The notes: a model not told the origin generated them from the letters alone. 39,086 nucleotides of DNA from an uncultured Clostridium sp. (GCF_900547735.1 NZ_URHZ01000055.1:1-39086), one strand, 5' to 3'; positions 8,284-17,488 are shown, counted from the first letter of the stretch. Numbers and translations are program-made.

Positions 8284-9136
8284 TCTTCCGCCTTCCCTTC
8301 CAAATCTTAAATCTGCCCGCACTCGTCTCGTCATGTTTTACCAGGGTTGACAAAAGGCTTCTCAGCTCGTCTCCGCTTGCAACTCTGCGTAGCTGGCCTC
8401 CCGATGCCACCGACACGCGTCCCGTCTCCTCGGAGACAACGATTGTCACGCTGTCCGTAGCTTCACTGACCCCGACGGCAGCCCTGTGTCTTGTTCCCAG
8501 GTCTTTGCTGATTGCCATGTTGTCCGACAGGGGCAGATAACACGTTGCGGCCGTAACACGGTTTCCCCGGATAACGACGGCACCGTCGTGCAGGGGTGTA
8601 TTGTGTTCGAATATGTTAATCAGAAGCTGGCTTGTTACGATGCCGTCCACTTCGATTCCGGTTCTCTCGATCTCCCCCAGGGAAGTCGCTTTCTCGATTA
8701 CCATCAGGGCGCCTGTCTTCACTTTGCCCATCTCAAAGCTGGCTCTCACCAGTTCATTGATTGTCTTCTCGGTAAAACTTTCATTCTTCTTCACGTCATC
8801 CGCCGTAAACAGGTTGGTCAGTACATTCTTGCTGCCAAGCTGCTCCAAAGCTTTACGAAGCTCCGGCTGGAAAATAATCAGGATAGCCGTCACCGCGATA
8901 TAAGAAGTCTTTTCCAGCAGCCACAGGATCGTATCAAGTTCCAATATGGCGGCCACAAGGACGAACGCAAATATAAAGAGAATCCCTTTCAGCAGAGTCC
9001 ATGCTCTTGTATTCTTAATCCATACCAGCATCTCATATACAACTATCGTAATAATTGCAATTTCTATGAAGTTTTTGAAAGTAATCTCCGGCACAAATGC
9101 TATCCAGGAATACAGTTCCTTAATAATATCGGCCAT
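8264..9136 (-). CDS. cdaA: Diadenylate cyclase CdaA (c-di-AMP synthase)
   Basis: A 290-residue membrane-bound enzyme that makes cyclic di-AMP from two ATP. Three hydrophobic segments occupy about residues 22-90, followed by the DAC domain with the diagnostic DGA (184-186, in LHDGAVVIRGNRV) and RHR (216-218, in LGTRHRAAVG) motifs. The start has an AGAGGAGGTGAG site. Length and layout match CdaA (DacA) of Firmicutes. c-di-AMP controls potassium and osmolyte transport and cell-wall homeostasis. It follows two conserved but unknown membrane-protein genes and overlaps cdaR. Confidence 0.97.
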   Translation of the reverse strand: MADIIKELYSWIAFVPEITFKNFIEIAIITIVVYEMLVWIKNTRAWTLLKGILFIFAFVLVAAILELDTILWLLEKTSYIAVTAILIIFQPELRKALEQLGSKNVLTNLFTADDVKKNESFTEKTINELVRASFEMGKVKTGALMVIEKATSLGEIERTGIEVDGIVTSQLLINIFEHNTPLHDGAVVIRGNRVTAATCYLPLSDNMAISKDLGTRHRAAVGVSEATDSVTIVVSEETGRVSVASGGQLRRVASGDELRSLLSTLVKHDETSAGRFKIWKGRRKNERKAD

Positions 9137-9170
9137 GCGCTCACCTCCTCTTATCTTTTTAATCTATTTT

Positions 9171-10115
9171 TTATTTTTGTCTCGGCGTTCTCCGCGTGTT
9201 AATCTTCTGCACCTTTACATCGGGTTTTGTCACCGCGATCTTCGGAACCGCCTTCACATAGTAATAATAATCATCATCCTCAAACTGAACAAACTCTGTC
9301 CTGCTATAGTCTACGGCAAATACGAAAAAGTGATACACGCCCGCGACCGCAGACGACAATAAAATCGCAATAATAAGGCCCGGCACCGATACCGACACGC
9401 CGAACTTAAAGTCACCGATAAAAATTACAACTAACTGGATAATGGAACCGGCCGTGATCGCGGCCCCCCAGGAATAGTTAATTGAAAGATTTTTAACAAC
9501 GTGCACCACCAGGACGCCCAGGCATCCCGCCGCAATCATGACAAGCATGGTCTGGTTGCCTATCAGGCTTTTCACCACCTGGGCAAAGACCTGGGTCATC
9601 TCGACCTGTTCGCTTCCCGCCAGGAAGCTGCTGTTCTGCTTCACATACATGATTACGTAATAAACGAAAATCCCGCAGCTCATCGGTATCACCGACACCA
9701 GGCTGCCGGCCAGTCCCACTAAGAGCGGAACGGCAAACGGTATCTTGAAAAAGAACAGGATCGGCGTCACTAAAAGAAGGATGCTGTCTCCCGGCTGAAA
9801 CCCGTAATAGAGCAGGACCACGATAAACAGGAAAATGCATGTGATCACCGCCACCTCCAGGGACGCGGCATACAGCTGTATTAAAAGAAAACCGCCGGCC
9901 AGAAACGCGATGGTCCCGTACGGCAGGCAGGTGGCTACAAGTCCCATGGCCACCGGTACCAGGGAGCCCGATATCTTAGGCATAAAACCGGCATTCCTGT
10001 TTATCAGAAATATAGCGGTAAACGCTACAATAAACTTCAGTACTGGGATTACAAATGCGCTGTTTTTTCCGTAAAATGCTTTGAGCCTCTCTTTAAAAAC
10101 CAGAAGTCCCTTCAT
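9171..10115 (-). CDS. Conserved membrane protein of unknown function upstream of cdaA
   Basis: A 314-residue protein with about eight or nine hydrophobic segments between residues 20 and 265, ending in a hydrophilic, Asp/Tyr-rich then basic tail (FEDDDYYYYVKAVP, then lysine- and arginine-rich). I do not recognise a named family. The start codon overlaps the stop of the preceding gene by four bases (ATGA), and GGGAGGG precedes it, so the two are translationally coupled. It ends 34 bp before cdaA. The charged C-terminus is probably cytoplasmic. Association with c-di-AMP signalling is suggested only by position. Confidence 0.75.
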   Translation of the reverse strand: MKGLLVFKERLKAFYGKNSAFVIPVLKFIVAFTAIFLINRNAGFMPKISGSLVPVAMGLVATCLPYGTIAFLAGGFLLIQLYAASLEVAVITCIFLFIVVLLYYGFQPGDSILLLVTPILFFFKIPFAVPLLVGLAGSLVSVIPMSCGIFVYYVIMYVKQNSSFLAGSEQVEMTQVFAQVVKSLIGNQTMLVMIAAGCLGVLVVHVVKNLSINYSWGAAITAGSIIQLVVIFIGDFKFGVSVSVPGLIIAILLSSAVAGVYHFFVFAVDYSRTEFVQFEDDDYYYYVKAVPKIAVTKPDVKVQKINTRRTPRQK

Positions 10116-10555
10116 ACGCGTCTGCCCTCCCTCGCAAGTTCCCTGGAGCGGCTGTGGTAGTCATAGCGCTTGTCCAGATGTTTTAATTTCGCAATATAAA
10201 TACGGTTCATTCTCGCCTGATAATCGTATCTCCTGCTATAAACGGCACAGATTAGCGCCATATACAGAACAAGCCCCACAAGGTAAAATGCTCCTCCCTT
10301 CCAGGCAAGGCCTGTAAGAGCATCGATACCTATGGTGCTCAGGAAAACATCCATATTAAATAAAACCCATATGGCCAGAATCATCATACAGCATAGAGTG
10401 TAGCTTATAAATCCGCGTATCATGTTCCGGCTGATATAATCACCTTTGAAGTAGCTGGTAACGGATGTCATCCGGCCGCCGTTCTTTTTTTCGAAAACGG
10501 CCAGGTCGGTCATCAGCCTGATCTTCTCTTCATTGAGCATAAGTTCACTCCCCAT
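10112..10555 (-). CDS. Small conserved membrane protein, first gene of the cda operon
   Basis: 147 residues with two clear hydrophobic helices (about 47-70 and 88-107) flanked by a charged N-terminal region and a strongly basic C-terminal tail (RRYDYQARMNRIYIAKLKHL and onward). Family not recognised. A good promoter candidate lies just upstream, making this the likely first gene of the transcript that runs through cdaA, cdaR, ptsH and ptsI. The in-frame ATG at 10537 (MLNEEK) is a possible alternative start. Confidence 0.7.
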   Translation of the reverse strand: MGSELMLNEEKIRLMTDLAVFEKKNGGRMTSVTSYFKGDYISRNMIRGFISYTLCCMMILAIWVLFNMDVFLSTIGIDALTGLAWKGGAFYLVGLVLYMALICAVYSRRYDYQARMNRIYIAKLKHLDKRYDYHSRSRELAREGRRV

Positions 10556-10576
10556 TTACCATAAACGTATCAATTT

Positions 10577-10585
10577 ATTATAGCA
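10577..10585 (-). promoter_or_regulatory. Extended -10 promoter of the cda-pts operon
   Basis: On the minus strand TGCTATAAT forms an extended -10 (TGn plus TATAAT) about 22-30 bases before the first gene of the operon. No good -35 stands at 17 bp, which is common for extended -10 promoters. Confidence 0.55.
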
Positions 10586-10616
10586 TAAGTTCAGGTAAAT
10601 GGCGAGCGTCTTAAAT

Positions 10617-10649
10617 AATTTTCATAAAATTGTAAATATAATGAAAATT
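10617..10649 (-). terminator. Weak AT-rich hairpin after the ABC permease
   Basis: Arms AATTTTCAT and ATGAAAATT form a 9-bp AT stem directly after the stop codon of the permease gene. It lacks a GC core, so termination is uncertain. Confidence 0.35.
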
Positions 10650-10654
10650 AGCTT

Positions 10655-11875
10655 CTATTCGTACCGCAGTGCGTCAATGGGGTCGGATTTCGCCGCTTTC
10701 GACGCGGGATAGAGGCCGAAAAAGATTCCGACAACGGCCGAGAACGTCACGGCCACCAGGATCACTCCCGGTTTGACGATGGTCGGCACGCCGATTACGG
10801 CTCCAACCAGGGTGACGAGGCCGCCGCCCAGAAGAATTCCAATCAGTCCTCCGCAGGCCGAGAGAATTGCAGATTCCGTAAGGAACTGGATCAGAACGTC
10901 CCTGGTTCTTGCTCCCAGCGCTTTTCGGATACCGATCTCCCTGGTTCTCTCCGTCACGGATACCAGCATGATATTCATGATTCCGATACCGCCTACAATC
11001 AGGGAAATTGCGGCAATGCCGCCCACCGCCATGGAAAGTCCCGCCATCATGGAGTCTACCTGCCCCATCTGGCTGATGGCCGTCTCCATGTAGAATTCCG
11101 ACTTTTCACGGCCCTTTGTCTTTGCCACATAGGTCAGAAGATCATCGTAAAAGGTATTCAGCTCCGCCTCATTCATCGTCGTATCCGCAAAGAAATGGCA
11201 GTAATAGAAATAATCATTGGGCCAGGTTAAGAGAGTCCACGGTATGTATGCGCTCCCCTTATCACTCGGAGTGCTCATCATCAGTTTCTGGAAGGCGCTC
11301 TGCTTCTTTTCGTAGACGCCCACCACCGTAAATTCCTGGACATTTCCATAGAGCTGGGTTCTGAAGGTCCGCCCCACGGCGTTATCCGTGCCGAACAGCA
11401 TTTTGGCGCTGCCCACTTCCAGGACCGCATTGTTTCTTCTTGCCTTGACATCGCCCTCATTTAAGTATCTTCCATACAGAATGTCCACGGGCTGCACATC
11501 GTTGTAATTATAGTCGATTCCATCAAAGTTAAACTTAATCTTATTGCGTCCGGCAATGGCGTCGGCCGAGGTGGACATGGCGCTGTCTATGTAGCTGATT
11601 TTATCGCCAAAGACCGATTTGATGCGGCTTAATTCATCCATTGTAAAGTAATCGCTCTGTCTTGTATCATCAACCCAGTAACCGATTCCCAGATATGCCT
11701 GGGTGATACCAATATCCTGGTAGAGGCTTGAGAACATTCCTCTCATCGTATCGCCGATGGATACAATCGAGATAACGGAACCGATACCGATGATAATGCC
11801 GAGCATGGTCAGGAAGGACCTCATCTTGTTGGCCCTGAGGGCTGAAAAAGCCATGAACATATTTTCTAACAGCAT
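10655..11875 (-). CDS. MacB-type ABC transporter permease
   Basis: A 406-residue permease of the MacB/FtsX class. It has one N-terminal helix (MLGIIIGIGSVISIVSIG), a large extracytoplasmic core domain (about 45-270), then three C-terminal helices with the conserved ERTREIGIRKALGA coupling segment and a terminal YPASKAAKSDPIDALRYE. Such type VII ABC systems act as mechanotransmission machines, exporting peptides, antibiotics or lipoproteins rather than importing. The start overlaps the end of the ATPase gene by 10 bp, with GGGAGG ahead of it. Together with the ATPase and the adaptor it forms a complete three-gene unit. The substrate cannot be predicted. Confidence 0.92.
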   Translation of the reverse strand: MLLENMFMAFSALRANKMRSFLTMLGIIIGIGSVISIVSIGDTMRGMFSSLYQDIGITQAYLGIGYWVDDTRQSDYFTMDELSRIKSVFGDKISYIDSAMSTSADAIAGRNKIKFNFDGIDYNYNDVQPVDILYGRYLNEGDVKARRNNAVLEVGSAKMLFGTDNAVGRTFRTQLYGNVQEFTVVGVYEKKQSAFQKLMMSTPSDKGSAYIPWTLLTWPNDYFYYCHFFADTTMNEAELNTFYDDLLTYVAKTKGREKSEFYMETAISQMGQVDSMMAGLSMAVGGIAAISLIVGGIGIMNIMLVSVTERTREIGIRKALGARTRDVLIQFLTESAILSACGGLIGILLGGGLVTLVGAVIGVPTIVKPGVILVAVTFSAVVGIFFGLYPASKAAKSDPIDALRYE

Positions 11876-12666
11876 GGCGCCACCTCCCTCTCCGGATCCT
11901 CTCTCTTCTTATTTCTCACATCGCTTACGATTTCGCCGTCACGGAAGCGGATGATCCGCTCCGTAAAAGCCGCTATATCCTCCTCATGGGTAACCACAAC
12001 CACCGTGGCTCCCTCTTTGTGAAGCTGGGAAAAGAGTTCCATAATCTCAACCGACGAGGCCGTATCCAGGTTGCCGGTCGGCTCATCCGCCAGGATCAGA
12101 GGCGGTTCGTTGGCCAGCGCTCTGGCGATTGCCACCCTCTGACGCTGTCCGCCCGACATCTCATTGGGCATGTGCTCCGTTCTCTCACCGAGGCCGACGC
12201 GTCCGAGCAGCTCCACGGCGCGTTCATGCCGGAGTTTTTTCGGCAGATGCGCATAGGTCATCGGAAGTTCCACATTCTTTTCCGCCGATGTCCTGGAAAT
12301 CAGGTTGAAGGACTGGAATACGAATCCGATCTTCTGGTTCCTGATTCTGGAAAGCTGATCCTGGTTCAGAGCGGCAATGTCGATTCCGTCCAGGTAGTAA
12401 TGTCCCATCACCGGTCTATCAAGACAGCCGATAATGTTCATCAGCGTAGATTTTCCCGAACCGGACTGACCCATGATTGCCACAAATTCGCCTTTCTTAA
12501 TGGTCAGGTTAATATTCTTAAGGCCGATTACCTTGACCGCGCCCGTATCATACACCTTGCAGAGATTGACAATTTTAATCAACTCATCCGTATCGACTTC
12601 CGGCAGCTCCGCTTTCCGGTCCAGCCTTTTTCTGACTTTGCTCCGGAGTTCTTCTCTGTCAAACAT
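11866..12666 (-). CDS. MacB/LolD-type ABC transporter ATP-binding protein
   Basis: About 266 residues. Walker A GQSGSGKS (66-73), signature MSGGQRQRVAIARA (from 170) and Walker B LILADEPTGNLD (from 190) are all intact. It powers the FtsX-like permease encoded next. I chose the ATG at 12666 (MFDREELRSK) because AGGGAGG lies eight bases before it; upstream in-frame starts at 12684 and 12714 lack such a site. A 30-residue N-terminal extension before the ABC domain is slightly long for this group. The gap to the adaptor gene is 75 bp. Confidence 0.92.
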   Translation of the reverse strand: MFDREELRSKVRKRLDRKAELPEVDTDELIKIVNLCKVYDTGAVKVIGLKNINLTIKKGEFVAIMGQSGSGKSTLMNIIGCLDRPVMGHYYLDGIDIAALNQDQLSRIRNQKIGFVFQSFNLISRTSAEKNVELPMTYAHLPKKLRHERAVELLGRVGLGERTEHMPNEMSGGQRQRVAIARALANEPPLILADEPTGNLDTASSVEIMELFSQLHKEGATVVVVTHEEDIAAFTERIIRFRDGEIVSDVRNKKREDPEREVAPCC

Positions 12667-12741
12667 GGTCTGCGCCTCCCTCATTCTGTTCCGTCCCCGA
12701 CCGCGCCGTTTCAACCGGAACGTTTCTCATTCCAACTGCTT

Positions 12742-14244
12742 TCATCGGGCCGTCACCGCCATTCCCTCTGCAAGTCCTGCCGGAGAAATGACAATCTTCA
12801 TTCCCTCCGTCAGCGCGCCTTCCTCGACAGGATTGATTTCGACGTCGAGATCGCTCTCCACTCCCGTTGTTACCGGAATCATATGTATTGTGTTTGTAGA
12901 GGCGTCGACGGAAGCCACATTGATGCTGCCGTCCTCGGCTGTCACAATGGCGGTCTGAGGAACCGTAAACACTCCCTTGGCCTCTCCCGTGACAAGGGAT
13001 GCCTTGGCTGTAATTCCGGCTATCAGTCCGTTCGATGCTCCGCCTTCAATCTGAATCGTCGCGGGAACCACTCGTTCCGAGGAGCCGCCGCCCTTTTCCT
13101 CACCGGTCGGAGAGATGGAGATGATCTCGCCCTCCTGGCTTACGCCGTTTAAAATATCGGCGTCAATCTGTGCCTTCTGGCCCACTTTTACCTTGGAAAT
13201 AGAGTATTCGCTGACGGCAATCTCCATCTCCAGATTATCCAGGTTCTCTACGATAAACATCGGTTTTTCATCCTCCGGTTTATCCGCGAACTGGCCCACC
13301 TTCGAATTGACGCGGACTACCGTACCCGTGATCGGGCTTTTCACCTCGGCGTTTTCCAGGTCCGTCTTCTTCTGATCCAGTTCGAACTGTGCCGATTTGA
13401 CCTTTAATTCATAGGATTTATCGGGAAGGGCCTTTCCTTTTTCCACGGTATAGGAGTCTTTCTCCCTGGCGGCATCCTTAAGCGCGTTGCCTGCTGCTTC
13501 CAGATCGGCCGAGGAGATATCGCCTGCGTCAAACAGGACCTTATTTCTGTCGTAATTCAGCTTTGCCGTATTGTAATCCTGAACCGCTTTTTCATATTTG
13601 TGCTGCGTGTCCCTGATATTTTCGTTGTATTCGCTGACGGCAAGGTCATAGGAATTCTGTGCGATATCGACTGCTTTGCGGGCGTCGCTGCTGTCGATGA
13701 CAGCCAGTGTCTGTCCCTTTTCCACCCGGTCGCCCTCCCGGACCATGATCTGAAGCACCTCCGCATGGAGATTGGAAACCACGTCAGCGCTCTCCGTCCC
13801 GGAAACGGGACCGCTGAGGCTCAGCATTTCAATCACATCGCCCTTTGCAAGAGGCATCGCCGCTACGACGGGAACCACCTGCTTATTGCCTCCCAGGACA
13901 ATGCGGCCTCCGACGAACACCAGAAGTACGGCGCATCCTCCCACAATCAGCTTTTTCTTTTTGCTCCAGTGGCCGAATTTTTTCTTTTTCTTCTTGCCGC
14001 CGCTGTGATCTTCCTTCAGATATTCTTCCAGCTCCTGCTCGACCATCGCCACATTTTTCTGCTCGGCAAAATCCGGCCGGATTTTCTCATCGGACGATTT
14101 CTTTACGTCTGTTTCTGCGTTTTCCTCTAAATCCGGTTCCGCATTCTCCTCCGATTCTGTCTCCGCCTCTTCCGGAGAAGTGGTTTCGTCATACATTTCA
14201 TCGTACATGCTTTCATTCTCATCTTTTTTACTTTTATGCCACAT
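12742..14244 (-). CDS. HlyD/MacA-type efflux adaptor (membrane fusion) protein
   Basis: 500 residues. A long acidic N-terminal cytoplasmic segment (about 1-80, rich in Glu and Asp), a lysine cluster, one membrane helix (99-117), then the extracytoplasmic adaptor: a biotinyl-lipoyl-like half-motif (VLQIMVREGDRVEKGQTLAVID), a coiled-coil hairpin (about 195-290), the second half-motif (ITGTVVRVNSKVGQF) and a beta-barrel domain. It would link the MacB-type permease to the cell exterior. The start ATG is preceded by GGGGAG. The acidic tail of roughly 90 residues before the helix is unusual for MacA-type proteins. Confidence 0.9.
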   Translation of the reverse strand: MWHKSKKDENESMYDEMYDETTSPEEAETESEENAEPDLEENAETDVKKSSDEKIRPDFAEQKNVAMVEQELEEYLKEDHSGGKKKKKKFGHWSKKKKLIVGGCAVLLVFVGGRIVLGGNKQVVPVVAAMPLAKGDVIEMLSLSGPVSGTESADVVSNLHAEVLQIMVREGDRVEKGQTLAVIDSSDARKAVDIAQNSYDLAVSEYNENIRDTQHKYEKAVQDYNTAKLNYDRNKVLFDAGDISSADLEAAGNALKDAAREKDSYTVEKGKALPDKSYELKVKSAQFELDQKKTDLENAEVKSPITGTVVRVNSKVGQFADKPEDEKPMFIVENLDNLEMEIAVSEYSISKVKVGQKAQIDADILNGVSQEGEIISISPTGEEKGGGSSERVVPATIQIEGGASNGLIAGITAKASLVTGEAKGVFTVPQTAIVTAEDGSINVASVDASTNTIHMIPVTTGVESDLDVEINPVEEGALTEGMKIVISPAGLAEGMAVTAR

Positions 14245-14382
14245 AATCTTGCTCCCCGTTTTCTATTTTTAAAATTTTTGTTTTCTAACCTAATAAACGA
14301 AGTATGGCAAAGGATTACTTCAAATACAATATATTTCCACGATATTCAGGAAATTGTAAGATTTCTGGACGTTTCTTCCAGA

Positions 14383-14410
14383 GAAAAAGACGGCCGTAAA
14401 ACAGGCCGTC
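14383..14410 (-). terminator. Rho-independent terminator after the YfcC carrier gene
   Basis: On the minus strand GACGGCC, an 8-nt loop, GGCCGTC and then TTTTTCTCT form a typical terminator about 100 bp after the carrier gene. Between it and the stop codon a second hairpin (14441-14470, CAGATTT/AAATCTG core) is visible. The remaining 14245-14382 is AT-rich, probably contains the promoter of the adaptor gene, and shows no other gene. Confidence 0.75.
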
Positions 14411-14511
14411 TGCTGCCGGCTGCACGATGTACTCAGAGTCCGGAAAGAAATCTGAAAAACCAGATTTCCGTCTGCTGTTTTTCTTCCTCTGCTGTCAATC
14501 ACACAACCTTC

Positions 14512-15888
14512 TCACGTATAATGAACCATATATGCAAAAACCAGAATACCCGACCCCAGAATCATCCAAAGGCCAAACAGCTTGCCCATGAACTTCATCC
14601 ACTTATCATACCCGATTCCTGTCGCTCCTAAAAAGCCCATCAGCGCCGATGCATGGGGCAGAATGTAATTGCAGAATCCATCGCCAAATTTATAGGCCAA
14701 AACAGCCGTCTGTCTGGAAACTCCGGCCACGTCGGCGAGGGGCACCATAACCGGCATGACAACAGCCGCCTGCCCGGTTCCCGATGTTACGAAACCGTTC
14801 ACAATTACATTCATCACCAGCATTACCGCAGGTTTAATAAAATCGGGAAATATATCCAGCATATTGGCTAAGCCATGTACCACCGTATCCAAAACATTTG
14901 CGGAAGACAGAATTAAAGCCACCGCCGCTCCCAGGCCTACAATTAATGCGGCCGGCGTCATATTTTTCGCCCCTTTTACGAAGTTGGAAGCAATCGTGCT
15001 CGGATTATATCCGTAAATCAGCCCGCCGGCAAGCGCCATCCAGAACAGGCAGATGGCCGTCTCCACAAGCCCCCATCCTCTGTTTACACAGCCAAACATC
15101 GATATCCCAAACGAGATAAGAAATACGGCAAGTACAAGTGGATGCCTTCTGTTGAGCTCTACATGGGTGCTGCCCACGTCAAAATTTTCAACTCCCTCTT
15201 CTCCGTATATAACGCTTTTAGCCGGATCTTTTTTGCACCTGTCTCCATATCTGACAATATAAACGGCCGTCACCAGATAGAACAGCACAAAGCTTACAAT
15301 ACGAAGCCAGATTCCCGAATAGGCGGAAAGTTCTGCAATATCCTGGGCCACAGCCGTGGTCGGGGCCAGGATGCCGGTGGAAAATCCTATCCCCACCCCC
15401 AAAAGGACAATTGATACTCCGACAATGGCGTCATATCCCAAAGTTGCCGCCAGCATCACTCCAAGCGGTGCAAAGCCAATAAATTTATTTGTGGACTGTG
15501 TAATGCCAATTATTGCAAATATCAGCAGTATCGCGGGTATAAACAGCCTCTCTTTCCCCCTGCACTTTACCGCCATTTTTCCGCAGTAAGCGTGGAACAT
15601 CCCGGTTGAAAGAATCACTTCCAATGCTCCCGCTATTACAAGAAGCGGAAAAATAATGTCTGCCTGTTTACTCATCGCCTTCATAATAAAGTTTGGAATC
15701 TCCCATAAAGGCACCGGTTTTCCTTCCACCGGATGATACGACTCAACAATTACCGTCGTATTGCCGGCCTCCGTTTGGATTCGGTCATACTCATTGGCTG
15801 AAATCATATAAGTCAAAATAGAAACAAAGATTAACAGCATGCAGATTATGACATATGAATGCGGCATTTTATACTTTCTCTTTTTCAT
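14512..15888 (-). CDS. YfcC/DcuC-family carrier
   Basis: A 458-residue polytopic membrane protein of the YfcC branch of the C4-dicarboxylate anaerobic carrier family (Pfam PF03606). Hydrophobic segments run throughout. The mark of the family is the re-entrant region with GFVTSGTGQAAVVMPVMVPL, AGVSRQTAVLAYKFGDGF and NYILPHASALMG; the earlier QSTNKFIGFAPLGVMLA belongs to the same pseudo-repeat. Members move dicarboxylates, amino acids or peptides, usually as secondary transporters. It lies 43 bp behind the M20 peptidase gene, so a dipeptide or amino-acid conjugate is the natural guess. The start is ATG with AAGGGGAA upstream. Confidence 0.85.
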   Translation of the reverse strand: MKKRKYKMPHSYVIICMLLIFVSILTYMISANEYDRIQTEAGNTTVIVESYHPVEGKPVPLWEIPNFIMKAMSKQADIIFPLLVIAGALEVILSTGMFHAYCGKMAVKCRGKERLFIPAILLIFAIIGITQSTNKFIGFAPLGVMLAATLGYDAIVGVSIVLLGVGIGFSTGILAPTTAVAQDIAELSAYSGIWLRIVSFVLFYLVTAVYIVRYGDRCKKDPAKSVIYGEEGVENFDVGSTHVELNRRHPLVLAVFLISFGISMFGCVNRGWGLVETAICLFWMALAGGLIYGYNPSTIASNFVKGAKNMTPAALIVGLGAAVALILSSANVLDTVVHGLANMLDIFPDFIKPAVMLVMNVIVNGFVTSGTGQAAVVMPVMVPLADVAGVSRQTAVLAYKFGDGFCNYILPHASALMGFLGATGIGYDKWMKFMGKLFGLWMILGSGILVFAYMVHYT

Positions 15889-15931
15889 TTTGCGTTCCCC
15901 TTTTCTATCATCACTATCATCAGTGTCTTAA

Positions 15932-17296
15932 TTAATGTGATTCCACCTGATTTTCCCGCCCCATTTTTCCTATTTCGTTAATCGCTGATACCGTCATTGC
16001 GATACCGTCGCAATATTCGTTAATGGACAAATGTTCATTGGGTGCATGATTGTCGGAATCCGCATCGCTCCACCGCACCTGGATTGCAGGCAGTCCCAGC
16101 ACTTCCGTCCATAAATAATCCGGCGCGGAAGAGGGGCGGCAGGGATAAACAATATAATCACCATATACTAATTTTGCCGCCTGCTCTATGACATTAAGAT
16201 AAGGTGTTTCAATGTCGGTTTTTGAGCCTTTCAATATTCCTTCCAGACTTACCTCAGCCTGCTTATATCCCAGTTCGGCCACATATGTTTTAACTTTTTC
16301 ATACAGATCCATTGCATCCTGCCCGGCCACCGTTCGAATATCCAAAGCCGCTTCTGCTGTTCCCGGAACCACTCCGTTGGCTCCGCATTGGATTTGGCAA
16401 ATGTTAAAAGACGGCATTGATAGAAGCCGCTTGTAAAATCCGGCTCCATAACCGGATGATTCGGCACTGTATATCTTATTCAGCCTTTCCTCCGATTCCG
16501 GCAGACTGTTAATAATCTTCATTTCTTTGTCTTTAGCAGGAATAATTCCATCGTAAAATCCCGGCACCAGCACCCTGTCCCCGCTCTTCAATTTTCCAAG
16601 CAGCTCTACCAGCTGCCAGGCGGCGGATGGCAGGACGGGGGCGTATCGTGAATGTACATCTTTATTCATAGTGCGGATCCTGATTTTTATGTTCAGATTT
16701 CCTTTCGCGCCAAGTGCGATTATGGGAAGTCCTCCGGGATCTTTAGGACCGTCACTAAAAAACACAATATCCGCCTTCAATTCCTCCTTATGTGCATGTA
16801 AGAATTCCGGCAGTCCTTTACTCCCCTCCTCTTCGCACCCCTCGAAAATAAAAATCAAATTAACAGGAAGTTCCCGATTTTGACTCTGATAAAACTGCAG
16901 CGCCTTCAGGTGTGCCATTAGAGGAGACTTATTATCTGCGCTGCCTCTCGCATAAACCTTTCCTTCCCTGACCGTCGGCTCAAACGGATCCGAATTCCAC
17001 AAGTTCCGTTCCCCGGCAGGTTTCACATCATAATGGGCATAAATCAAAACTGTTTTTTTGTCAGCGTCATTTCCGTATCTGCCCACCAGAACCGGGTATG
17101 GCTCCAGCGGATACCGGGTCACGTCAATCCCCATATCAGTCATCTTTTTCATAAGCCAGCAGCAGCATTCCTCAACGCCTTCTCCGGTCGCACTGATGCT
17201 GGGATGACGTATCAACTCAAACCAGTCCTCCAAAAGCAAGGTTTTATTGGCATTGATATATGAATATATTTCCTGAACGAATTGTTTTGTTTCCAT
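15932..17296 (-). CDS. M20 family dipeptidase
   Basis: A 454-residue cytoplasmic metallopeptidase of family M20 (carnosinase/dipeptidase branch). The metal and catalytic residues are in place: His88 and Asp90 in AHYDVKPAG, Asp121 in RGSADNKSP, the Glu pair 155/156 in FEGCEEEGSKG, Asp182 in FSDGP, and the C-terminal His in DNHAPNEH. The lid domain spans roughly residues 200-340. It hydrolyses dipeptides or N-acyl amino acids. The start has AGGAGG upstream. It is co-oriented with the YfcC-type carrier and faces a divergent LysR gene, which suggests regulated uptake plus cleavage of one compound. Confidence 0.92.
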   Translation of the reverse strand: METKQFVQEIYSYINANKTLLLEDWFELIRHPSISATGEGVEECCCWLMKKMTDMGIDVTRYPLEPYPVLVGRYGNDADKKTVLIYAHYDVKPAGERNLWNSDPFEPTVREGKVYARGSADNKSPLMAHLKALQFYQSQNRELPVNLIFIFEGCEEEGSKGLPEFLHAHKEELKADIVFFSDGPKDPGGLPIIALGAKGNLNIKIRIRTMNKDVHSRYAPVLPSAAWQLVELLGKLKSGDRVLVPGFYDGIIPAKDKEMKIINSLPESEERLNKIYSAESSGYGAGFYKRLLSMPSFNICQIQCGANGVVPGTAEAALDIRTVAGQDAMDLYEKVKTYVAELGYKQAEVSLEGILKGSKTDIETPYLNVIEQAAKLVYGDYIVYPCRPSSAPDYLWTEVLGLPAIQVRWSDADSDNHAPNEHLSINEYCDGIAMTVSAINEIGKMGRENQVESH

Positions 17297-17441
17297 TTCT
17301 TTCCTCCTGTTTATCTGCCCGGGCTGTTACTATCGATACTCTATATTTATCACAGTTTTACATCTGTTGTACAATATCCATATTTCATTCAGACGGCCCG
17401 TGTATAACCAAAAGTATATATATTTATTATTTATCCTATGC

Positions 17442-17447
17442 TATAAT
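17442..17447 (+). promoter_or_regulatory. Extended -10 box of the LysR gene
   Basis: TATAAT preceded by TGC (TGn extended -10), 42 bases upstream of the start codon in the 192-bp divergent region. A TTGTACAA dyad lies at about 17368-17375 and may be part of the LysR operator. No convincing -35 was found. Confidence 0.5.
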
Positions 17448-17488
17448 TAACATGTCTCTTTCAGTTTCATATAAAATCAGGAGGAACC

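Noticed and set aside
11986..13152. 388-codon plus-strand frame
   Set aside because: Antisense shadow of the ABC ATPase and adaptor genes, rich in His, Arg and Gln as such shadows are.
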